A stretch of 15,507 nucleotides of DNA from Myxococcales bacterium (GTDB lineage: Bacteria > Myxococcota > Polyangia > Fen-1088), in assembly GCA_003155465.1 (NCBI GenBank), contig PMCR01000582.1:9264-24770 (forward strand). The letters are read 5' to 3'. A program made the translations under genes and the position numbers. Below are positions 7,060-13,695 of the stretch, in pieces. Numbering within the stretch: the first letter of the stretch is position 1; every line of letters starts with the position of its first letter. A model generated the notes under the pieces. It made no database searches, had not been told where the DNA came from, and saw only the letters and a list, made by a program, of their open reading frames with translations.

Positions 7060-8526
7060 ATGAAGCGCTCCTCGATCCTCGCTGTCGTCGCATTGTCTCT
7101 GCATTCTCTCGCGTGTAGTTCATCCTCGAACCACGGATCACCACCAGGCACCGCTGGAAGAGCTGGGGGCGGCGATTCGGCGAGCACAGGTGGTTCTCTC
7201 GCGGCCGGGGGAAACACGGTGACCGGCGGAACGTCGACCACCGGAGGCACGGTTGCGTTGGGCGGGACAGCCACGATCGGCAGCACGACACTTCCCGGCG
7301 GAAGCACGGCAATTGGCGGCACAGCCGGCACAACCGGTGGCGCGACACAAATCGGCGGGACTACCGCGACCGGTGCCACGATACCCACCGGCGGAAGCAC
7401 GGCAACTGGTGGCGCAACCGGCGTTGGTGGCGGCACGGCTGCGGCGACCTGCACGGCCGAGTACACGGGGTCGGAGACCAGACCCCTGCTCACCGATGCT
7501 TCGGCCGCTTGCTTCACCGTACAGAACTATCTGGCCCAGGCGGGTCCCACTGCAGCGCCGGTGCGTGACGACTGGGATCCCTCGGCTGGTCTTCCCGATG
7601 CCGGCACTTATTCGCCAACCTACATTGTCGCAGCCGATGGAAGCGGCACCCACACCACGGTGCAAGACGCAATCACTGCAGCCAACGGCTCGGGCAGCAG
7701 CTCGCGCGTCTACGTTCTGGTCAAGCCCGGAGCCTACCGTGAGCTTGTCTGCGTGAAGGGATCCGTGCCCATCACTATTTATGGCACGGACGCGGACTCG
7801 ACCAAGGTCACCATCGGTTTCGACAACTACAACGGCAAGCCCGTGGACGCCACGAAGACCAATGCCTGTGCCGCTGTCAGCGGCGCCACCTACGGGACCA
7901 GCGGAAGCAGCACGTTCTTCTCCTCCTCGCCAGGCTTCCAGGCCCAGAACCTGACCATCGCCAATGATTTCGCCGAAGGCAGCTTGACGTCGAACCTCCA
8001 GGCTGTGGCGCTGACGGTACAGGGCGATCGACAGGTCTTCCAGAACGTTCGTCTCATCGGCAACCAAGACACTTTGCAGGTCAAGTCTTCTGCGACTGGG
8101 ACAGTGGCACGTTCGTACTTCAGGAACAGCTACATTGAAGGCGACACGGACTTCATTTTCGGCCGGGGCACGGCGGTTTTCGACAGCTGCACGATTACCT
8201 ACGTCAGCGGCCGGAAGACCAACAGCACGCACATTGCGCCCAGTACCGAAGCGACAAACCCTTTTGGCTTCCTCATCATCAACAGCAAGATGGTGGGGGA
8301 CTCTGGAATGCCGACCGGCACTGCCTTCTTGGGCCGGTCGTGGGACGACAGCTCGGCCACGGCGCCGAACGGCCAGGCGGTCATTCGCAACACGGAGATC
8401 GGCGGCCACATCAAGATTGCCGCCCCATGGGCCGCCGCCGCGACGAGCAGCCGGGCCTTCAGCGCCAGCGGGAACCGTCTCTACGAGTACAAGAACACCG
8501 GTCCAGGCGCGGCCGGCGGCTCCTAG
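7060..8526 (+). CDS. Pectin methylesterase (carbohydrate esterase family 8), lipoprotein
   Basis: A 488-residue enzyme that removes methyl esters from pectin homogalacturonan, making it a substrate for pectate lyases. Residues 1-19 are a lipoprotein signal with Cys19 (HSLAC). Residues 20-128 form a Gly/Thr-rich tether. The catalytic beta-helix runs from about 185 to 488. All family motifs are visible: PGAYRE (223-228), NLQAVAL with Gln314, NQDTL with the acid/base Asp337, DTDFIFG with the nucleophile Asp364, LGRSW with Arg426 and Trp428, and the terminal EYKNTGPGA. AAGGA precedes the ATG by eight bases. The TAG stop shares CTAG with the convergent uxaC stop. The protein probably sits on the outer membrane and works ahead of the two lyases encoded nearby. 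Confidence 0.95.
   Translation: MKRSSILAVVALSLHSLACSSSSNHGSPPGTAGRAGGGDSASTGGSLAAGGNTVTGGTSTTGGTVALGGTATIGSTTLPGGSTAIGGTAGTTGGATQIGGTTATGATIPTGGSTATGGATGVGGGTAAATCTAEYTGSETRPLLTDASAACFTVQNYLAQAGPTAAPVRDDWDPSAGLPDAGTYSPTYIVAADGSGTHTTVQDAITAANGSGSSSRVYVLVKPGAYRELVCVKGSVPITIYGTDADSTKVTIGFDNYNGKPVDATKTNACAAVSGATYGTSGSSTFFSSSPGFQAQNLTIANDFAEGSLTSNLQAVALTVQGDRQVFQNVRLIGNQDTLQVKSSATGTVARSYFRNSYIEGDTDFIFGRGTAVFDSCTITYVSGRKTNSTHIAPSTEATNPFGFLIINSKMVGDSGMPTGTAFLGRSWDDSSATAPNGQAVIRNTEIGGHIKIAAPWAAAATSSRAFSASGNRLYEYKNTGPGAAGGS
8523..8526. other. Shared CTAG: overlapping stop codons of convergent genes
   Basis: The palindrome CTAG at 8523-8526 contains the TAG stop of the methylesterase on the plus strand (8524-8526) and the TAG stop of uxaC on the minus strand (8525-8523). 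There is no intergenic sequence and no intrinsic terminator between the convergent genes. Confidence 0.95.
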
Positions 8527-9932
8527 AAGAAGCCAAAGTAGTCCCGGGCGTTACGGAAGCAGATGTCCCGCACCATGTTGCCGAGCAACTCCATGTCGTG
8601 GGGAATCAGCCCTTTCTCGACGTCGCCGCCCAGTAGATTGCACAGCAGGCGGCGGAAGTACTCGTGGCGCGAATACGACACGAAGCTGCGCGAGTCGGTC
8701 AGCATGCCCACGAAACGCGAAATCAAACCGAGCGCGGAGAGCGTGTTCATCTGGCGTTCCATGCCGTCCTTCTGATCCATGAACCACCAGGCCGCGCCAA
8801 ACTGGATCTTACCCGGGCACGACCCGTCCTGGAAATTGCCCAGCATGGTCGCGATGACTTCGTTGTCGGCTGGATTCAGGTTGTAGAGGATGGTCTTGCA
8901 GAGCTGGTTGGTGGAATCCAAGCGGTCGAGCATGCGCCCGAGGGCAAAGGCCTGCGGGTAGTCGCCGATGGAATCGAAGCCGGTGTCGGGCCCCAGGGTG
9001 CGCATGATGCGCGTGCTGTTGTTGCGCATGGCGCCCAGGTGGAACTGCTGCGTCCAGCCGCGCGCGTGGTCCATGATGGCGAGTTCGTACAGCATCACCG
9101 AGCGGAACTGGTCCCGCTCGGCGGGAGAGACGGCCTGCTTGGCCCGCGCCTTGGCAAAGACGTCCTCGATGTGCTTGGCCGTGTACGGGTCGGCCAATAT
9201 CTGTTCGAGGCCGTGGTCGCTGACGCGGCAGCCGACCTGGTGGAAGAAGTCGTGCCGCTTCTTGATCGCAGTGAGGAAGGTTTCGAAGGAACCGATGGAC
9301 ACGCCTGAGGCGGCCTGCAGCTTGTCCACCCAGAGATTCCAGCCGTCGAGGTCGGCCAGCGCCATGGCCTTGTCCGGACGCCAGGTGGGCAACAGTTTGG
9401 TGGTGGCACCTGCGTTCTTGGCGTGCTTCTGGTGCGCCACCAGCGAATCTACCGGATCATCGGTGGAGCAAACCACCAAGACCTTGAAGTGTTTGAGCAA
9501 GCCCTGGGTGGTGAAGCCGTCTTGCGCGAGTTCACTGTTGCAGTGATCGTAGATCTCTCGCGCCGTCGACTGATTGAGCAGCTTCCCCTTGACGCCGAAG
9601 GGATTGGCCAGCTCCATGTGGGTCCAGTGGTAAAGCGGGTTGCGTAGGGTGTACGGAACCGTCCGAGCCCACATCTCGAACTTCTCCCAGTCGGACGCGT
9701 CGCCGGTGCAATAGCGCTCGGGCACGCCGTTGGAGCGCATGGCCCGCCACTTGTAGTGGTCGCCGTTTAGCCAGATCTGGGTGAGTGTCCCAAACTTGTG
9801 GTTGTCGGCCACCTGATCGGGAGGCAGATGGCAGTGATAGTCGATGATCGGCTGGTCCTTGGCGTACTCGTGGTACAGACGCTCGGCCGTCCTGTTATCG
9901 AGCAGGAAACTCTCGTCGAGAAAGGGCTTCAT
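8523..9932 (-). CDS. uxaC: Uronate (glucuronate/galacturonate) isomerase
   Basis: A 469-residue cytoplasmic isomerase, the usual family length, converting D-galacturonate to D-tagaturonate and D-glucuronate to D-fructuronate (EC 5.3.1.12). It belongs to the amidohydrolase-fold UxaC family. Seen in the sequence: IIDYHCHL with metal ligands His33 and His35, LLPTWRPDKA, VSDHGLE, QFHLGAMRNNSTRI, GPDTGFDSIGD, QFGAAWWFMDQKDGMERQM and the C-terminal MLTDSRSFVSYSRHEYFRR. The start fits the family's usual N-terminus (MKPFLDESFLL), although the GAGG upstream is only two bases from the ATG. The gene begins 56 bp after the PL9 lyase stop on the same strand, so the two are likely one operon. Confidence 0.97.
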   Translation of the reverse strand: MKPFLDESFLLDNRTAERLYHEYAKDQPIIDYHCHLPPDQVADNHKFGTLTQIWLNGDHYKWRAMRSNGVPERYCTGDASDWEKFEMWARTVPYTLRNPLYHWTHMELANPFGVKGKLLNQSTAREIYDHCNSELAQDGFTTQGLLKHFKVLVVCSTDDPVDSLVAHQKHAKNAGATTKLLPTWRPDKAMALADLDGWNLWVDKLQAASGVSIGSFETFLTAIKKRHDFFHQVGCRVSDHGLEQILADPYTAKHIEDVFAKARAKQAVSPAERDQFRSVMLYELAIMDHARGWTQQFHLGAMRNNSTRIMRTLGPDTGFDSIGDYPQAFALGRMLDRLDSTNQLCKTILYNLNPADNEVIATMLGNFQDGSCPGKIQFGAAWWFMDQKDGMERQMNTLSALGLISRFVGMLTDSRSFVSYSRHEYFRRLLCNLLGGDVEKGLIPHDMELLGNMVRDICFRNARDYFGFF

Positions 9933-9988
9933 AGCCTCGCGAAGCTACCGCATGTGAATCCGGGAAGAAAGGGGCAACAAGATGCTAA

Positions 9989-11599
9989 TTAGAGGCTGTC
10001 GAGCGCGGGCAGGCTGCCATTCGCGGTGCGCGGCGCCGCAATCATCTTGGCGGCGGTCGGCCCGCTCGTAACGGTGACGCCCGTGATGTTCGCGCCATGA
10101 ACGCCTGCGCTCCGGTTGCTCCAGGCCCCGCAGGTTCCTGAGCAAGGCATGGCGGCGCCATTTGAATTGGCCTCGAACCCATTCCCGTTGCCGTCGCCGG
10201 ACTTGGCGTTTGCCCCATTGCCGACAGCGTACAGGTTCTTCAGAATGTGGGCCGCGTTGACGTCGTTTCCTCCCAGCTTGAAGCCATTCCCATTGCTCCC
10301 GCTGCCGTACAGTGTCGTGGATTGGCTCATGACCCAGCAGTCTTCGACGGTAATCGGCGAGCCCCAGCCGTAGAAATCGAAGCCATCATCCGAGTTCTCC
10401 CACGCGCGGCAGCCGCGGAACACGTTTCCCGTGCCGCCGGTGTTCTCCTTCGCCCCAAATCCGTCAGCATTGCCCCCATTGGTGTTGGGATCGTAGTTTG
10501 CGTAGGAGTCACAATTGAGGATGAGATTGTTGGCGCCGGAGGCCCCGGTCCTGCTGCTGTTCACCCCGATAACGATGCCTGCATCTTGATTGTGGTGGGA
10601 AGCACACTGCTCGATCGTATTGTTGTTCCCCATGATGAAGATACCGGTATCGCCGGCCTTGGTCACCGTGATTCCGCGAAGGTGCCAGTAGTCGCCAGCC
10701 AGCTGAATGCCCCGGCTCGACGTGCTCACCACCATGCCCGTGAAATCGAAGACGGGCTTGGCTCCAGCAACGGCGAAGACATTGAAAGGATCACTGGCCG
10801 TCCCGAGCTTGGTCGATCCGATCTTCTGGGTCACGGCTCCGTACTTGTAGGTCCCGTCCATCACCCAGATGGTGCCGCCAGAGCAAGTTCCTCCCACCGG
10901 ACAGAGCTTGTAGCAAGCGCCGGCTTTCAGGGTGTCATCACACAGTGTGAACAATGGGTCGGCCTGCGTTCCGGTGGCGGTGTCTTTTCCCGTGGGCGAG
11001 ATCCAGAACTCGTTTCCCGACGCAGATGTCGTGCCACCGGTTGCGGTTCCACCGGTCGCATTGGTGCCCGCGGCCGCCTTGCTGCCACCCGCTGCGGTCG
11101 TCCCGCCCGTGGCCGTCGAGCCGCCTGCGCTCGCCATGCCGCCCGCGGTGGTCGTCGATCCGCCGGTCACGCCGGTCGTGCCGCCGGTTCTGGCCGCGCT
11201 GCCGCCCGTCGCGCTGGTCGTACCACCTGTCGCGGCAATTGTGCCTGCGGTCACTGAGGTGGTCCCGCCGGATGACCTGGTCGTCCCTCCCGCCGCTGTG
11301 CCACCCGATGGAGTTGTCGTACCCCCGGACGCAGCGGTGGTTTCGCCCGAAGGTGTGGTCGAGCCCCCCGCCGCAGCCGTAGTCCCGCCCGGTGCCGCGG
11401 TCGTGCCGCCCGCTGCAGTCACCCCGCCGGTGGAGCTGGTCGTCCCGCCCGTCTCGGCCGTGCCGTCGCTGGCCGTCGCGCCAGGATTTCCTCCGGCGCC
11501 GCCGGCGCCGCCACCCGAGCCACTGCTGCAGCCCTCGGTCAGCGAGCCCAGCGTGAACACGGCGCCCAATGCAAGTCCACGAACGAGACTTCGCTTCAT
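9989..11599 (-). CDS. Pectate lyase, PL9-like right-handed beta-helix lipoprotein
   Basis: A 536-residue protein from the ATG at 11599, chosen over the upstream in-frame ATG at 11884 because AGGAG lies seven bases before it and a signal peptide starts there. Cys24 (LTEGC) is the likely lipidation site. Residues 25-195 are a Gly/Thr/Ala tether. The catalytic part, from FWISPTGKD (198-206), has the PL9 hallmarks: CDSYANYDPNTNGGNADGFG, CRAWENSDDGFDFYG and NGFKLGG. By comparison with Dickeya Pel9A, Asp379, Asp404, Asp405 and Asp408 would bind calcium and Lys441 would be the catalytic base; the spacings agree closely. The chain ends at GSLPALDSL, where relatives I remember continue for about 25 residues (a SxLIDxG...PDLGAFE tail), so the C-terminus looks shortened. 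It cuts polygalacturonate by beta-elimination and leads an operon with uxaC. Confidence 0.9.
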   Translation of the reverse strand: MKRSLVRGLALGAVFTLGSLTEGCSSGSGGGAGGAGGNPGATASDGTAETGGTTSSTGGVTAAGGTTAAPGGTTAAAGGSTTPSGETTAASGGTTTPSGGTAAGGTTRSSGGTTSVTAGTIAATGGTTSATGGSAARTGGTTGVTGGSTTTAGGMASAGGSTATGGTTAAGGSKAAAGTNATGGTATGGTTSASGNEFWISPTGKDTATGTQADPLFTLCDDTLKAGACYKLCPVGGTCSGGTIWVMDGTYKYGAVTQKIGSTKLGTASDPFNVFAVAGAKPVFDFTGMVVSTSSRGIQLAGDYWHLRGITVTKAGDTGIFIMGNNNTIEQCASHHNQDAGIVIGVNSSRTGASGANNLILNCDSYANYDPNTNGGNADGFGAKENTGGTGNVFRGCRAWENSDDGFDFYGWGSPITVEDCWVMSQSTTLYGSGSNGNGFKLGGNDVNAAHILKNLYAVGNGANAKSGDGNGNGFEANSNGAAMPCSGTCGAWSNRSAGVHGANITGVTVTSGPTAAKMIAAPRTANGSLPALDSL

Positions 11600-11973
11600 C
11601 GTGATTCTCCTGTTGTCGGCGGGTACGAAACACGCTGCACGAGCACGTCGTCGTCGGTCACGCGCATGCGCATACCCTTTTGCCTTGCCGATGCTTAGTG
11701 CCCGGTTCCTTGCACTTCTTCGGCCGAACCAGGCGGGGAACGCCCCGCCAATTGCACCGTTTCCCTCTCGCAGGACAGGGAACGCGCCCCTCGATTGAGT
11801 TGATGACCTGCCGGCGCCGATGGGTTGGGTTTCACTTCCGTGCGTCCCACGCGGCCCGGCAGTAGCCGCGCCGAAAAAGCCCATCCTGGCAGACGAAAGA
11901 AACGCTCGCGGCGGGCACCAACTGGGATGTCAAGTAGACTCAGCTTCTACCGACGAGAAGCCCAGGAGTTCCC
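11600..11973. promoter_or_regulatory. Divergent regulatory region between PL9 and PL1 lyase genes (374 bp)
   Basis: This region must drive the PL9-uxaC operon leftward and PL1-uxaE-oxidoreductase rightward. It holds several dyads: GCGCATGCGC at 11662-11671, GGCGGGG-AACG-CCCCGCC at 11732-11749 (seven perfect pairs), and an imperfect GTTTCCCT/AGGGAAC pair spanning 11759-11783. The degenerate conserved element lies at 11893-11921 on the side of the PL1 gene. Both flanking genes have clear ribosome-binding sites (AGGAG). I see no convincing housekeeping -35/-10 pair and no plausible gene inside. Confidence 0.5.
11893..11921 (+). promoter_or_regulatory. Degenerate third copy (C) of the conserved upstream element
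   Basis: This copy keeps CGGCGGGCACCAA (11909-11921) exactly as in copies A and B, and CGAA at 11894-11897 with the same 15-base offset to that block. The left half of the inverted repeat is lost. AAGTAGA follows ten bases downstream, as it does nine bases downstream of copy A. It lies 52 bp before the PL1 lyase start. Two conserved blocks at fixed spacing look more like a promoter than a symmetric operator, but one degenerate copy is weak evidence. Confidence 0.4.
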
Positions 11974-13551
11974 ATGTCCAATATCTTCAAAGTCTTCCCA
12001 TGTCTCTGCTGGCTTCTTGTGTGTCATTGCAGCAACGGATCAGGCTTGCCGGTTCGCCACCCTGATGGCTCCAACGGCACAGCCGATGCTTCAACCGCAA
12101 CAGGAGGGGCAGCCGGCACCTTTGCGCCGGCAACCGGAGGGACCGTGGGAACGGGCGGCAGTAACTCGACTGACGTGACCGGTCCGGTTGGCGGAACTGT
12201 CTCAAGTGCGGGCACTGCAGGCGGGTTGGCCACTACCGGCGGCGGAATTTCAGCGGGAGGCTCCCCTTCGACCGGCGGGATTGCCGCGACCGGCGGCAAC
12301 GCCGACACGGGAGGCACGACAGTGGCCGGCGGGAGCACAGGCGGGAACACGTCAACTGGGGGCGCACTTGGGGGGACCAAGGCCACGGGAGGCACGAAGG
12401 CGGCGGGCGGCAGTGCTGCAACGGGTGGCGCAGCCACGGGTGGCGCAGCCACGGGTGGCGGCGGCTCGGGCGGTGGTGGAGCGAGCGGGGCCGCCGGCTC
12501 CTCGGCGAGTACCGGCGCGCCAGAGACCAGCCCCCTTGGCTATGGCAAGGCCACTACCGGCGGTGGCAGTGCCACCGCTGTCAATGTCGCTGACTTGGCG
12601 GCCATACAGGCGGCAATTGATGGCTATTCAGGAACCGGCGGCCTGGTACTCAAGTACACGGGAAAGTTCAACCCGGCGAGTATCACCGATCCATGCGTCC
12701 AACACACATTGCCGGCGCAAACGCTCGAAATCAAGAAGAAGAGCGACATCACCATTTTGGGCGCGGACGGCTCCGCAGCCAATTTTGGCATCCACATTGC
12801 AGCCTCTTCCAGCAACATAATTATCCGCAACATGACCATCGGCCTGACGCCGGGAGGTGGCGATTCTGACATGATCTCGCTGGAAGGGATGAGCGGCGGC
12901 ATTCCCACGAACATCTGGATTGACCACAACGAGCTTTTCAGCTCGATGAAGGACTGCGCAGGTGCAGGTGACACGGCTTTCGATGGCATGATCGACATCA
13001 AGAAGGGAGCCGACAACGTCACCATCTCGTACAACTACATGCACGACCACGCCAAGGTGTCCCTGAACGGCTACACCGACGACGATTCCGCGATTCGGCA
13101 CGTCACCTTTCATCACAACCTCTTTGAAAACGTTGGCTCGCGGACACCACTGCAGCGCCACGGCTACTCCCACGTGCTCAACAACTACTTGTACAAGGTC
13201 ATGGTTTCCGGCATCAACGTCCGCATGGGTGGCTACTCGCTGGTCGAGGCCAACTACTTTGAGACCGTGCTCAATCCAGTGACCGCGCGCGACAGCTCGG
13301 CGATCGGCTACTGGGATTTGCGCGACAACAACCTGGCGACCAAAGCGGACGTATCTGCCGGCAACGCATTCGGTATCACCTGGGATGCGGGCAGCGCTGG
13401 CACCGTGAACGCGACCGCATGGACAACGACTGCGGCCTTCCCGGAAGCGCTCGGCTACAGCTACACGGCTGACCCGTTCCAGTGTGTGCACGATGGGCTG
13501 CGGGCGGTCGCCGGCGCCGGAAGAGGGCTGGCCACGCTGAAGTGCAAGTAG
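11974..13551 (+). CDS. Pectate lyase, polysaccharide lyase family 1, exported
   Basis: A 525-residue enzyme cutting polygalacturonate by calcium-dependent beta-elimination. The N-terminus is a short export signal with cysteines at 17 and 19 (LLVCHC), probably a lipoprotein signal although the box is atypical. Residues 35-185 are a Gly/Thr/Ala tether. The PL1 domain spans about 200-525. It has NIIIRNMTIG, NIWIDHNEL (313-321), DGMIDIKKGADNVTISYN with Asp341, HVTFHHNLFENVGSRTPLQR and HVLNNYLY. By comparison with Bacillus Pel, Arg390 is the probable catalytic base and Arg395 the second conserved arginine. AGGAG lies five bases before the ATG. The gene diverges from the PL9 lyase and is followed after 144 bp by uxaE on the same strand. 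Confidence 0.95.
   Translation: MSNIFKVFPCLCWLLVCHCSNGSGLPVRHPDGSNGTADASTATGGAAGTFAPATGGTVGTGGSNSTDVTGPVGGTVSSAGTAGGLATTGGGISAGGSPSTGGIAATGGNADTGGTTVAGGSTGGNTSTGGALGGTKATGGTKAAGGSAATGGAATGGAATGGGGSGGGGASGAAGSSASTGAPETSPLGYGKATTGGGSATAVNVADLAAIQAAIDGYSGTGGLVLKYTGKFNPASITDPCVQHTLPAQTLEIKKKSDITILGADGSAANFGIHIAASSSNIIIRNMTIGLTPGGGDSDMISLEGMSGGIPTNIWIDHNELFSSMKDCAGAGDTAFDGMIDIKKGADNVTISYNYMHDHAKVSLNGYTDDDSAIRHVTFHHNLFENVGSRTPLQRHGYSHVLNNYLYKVMVSGINVRMGGYSLVEANYFETVLNPVTARDSSAIGYWDLRDNNLATKADVSAGNAFGITWDAGSAGTVNATAWTTTAAFPEALGYSYTADPFQCVHDGLRAVAGAGRGLATLKCK
12421..12460 (+). repeat. 15-bp tandem repeat in the PL1 lyase tether
   Basis: ACGGGTGGCGCAGCC occurs twice in direct succession, followed by its first ten bases (2.7 copies, no mismatches). 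It encodes TGGAA repeats in the low-complexity tether. The period is a multiple of three, so gain or loss of copies would change tether length without a frameshift. Confidence 0.85.
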
Positions 13552-13604
13552 GCGAGTTCGTGTGATTCGGTGAAATTCCACCAACCAGCGACGACGGCAG
13601 TGGC

Positions 13605-13637
13605 AGGGAACCATGAGGTGGCTCACGGATTCTCCCT
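13605..13637. terminator. Imperfect hairpin after the PL1 lyase gene
   Basis: CCATGAG (13611-13617) and CTCACGG (13622-13628) pair at six of seven positions around a GTGG loop. Outer GGGAA and TTCTCCC can extend the stem with a bulge. Only a short T-containing stretch follows, so it is a poor intrinsic terminator and may equally be a leader structure for uxaE. Upstream in the same gap is a near-palindrome, GGTGAAATTCCACC at 13569-13582. Confidence 0.25.
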
Positions 13638-13695
13638 TGGTTGACGCCGGGAGAGTTATGGGACATTCTCGCCTCCCGCGAAGCAAAGAGCGCCT

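Noticed and set aside
7060..7450. Triplet-like GGC/ACC repeats that might suggest a CRISPR or minisatellite
   Set aside because: There are no regular spacers or exact repeat units; they encode the degenerate TGG tether in frame.
7138..8409. 423-residue open frame on the minus strand
   Set aside because: It is fully antisense to the CE8 methylesterase, has an Arg/Ala-rich composition without domains, and has no ribosome-binding site.
8664..9308. 214-residue plus-strand frame inside uxaC
   Set aside because: It is antisense to a fully conserved enzyme, with no domain and no translation signal.
11062..11078. TTGGTGCCCGCGGCC, close to the reverse complement of the conserved element
   Set aside because: It lies inside the repetitive Gly/Thr tether coding region of the PL9 lyase and lacks the flanking blocks; biased codon repeats explain it.
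10932..11798. Pro/Val-rich 288-residue frame on the plus strand
   Set aside because: The PPV repeats are the reverse reading of the Gly/Thr tether of the PL9 lyase, not a real protein.
11600..11884. Upstream extension of the PL9 lyase to an ATG at 11884
   Set aside because: It would put 95 Arg-rich residues before a clear lipoprotein signal. The ATG at 11599 has a good ribosome-binding site and the signal peptide begins there.
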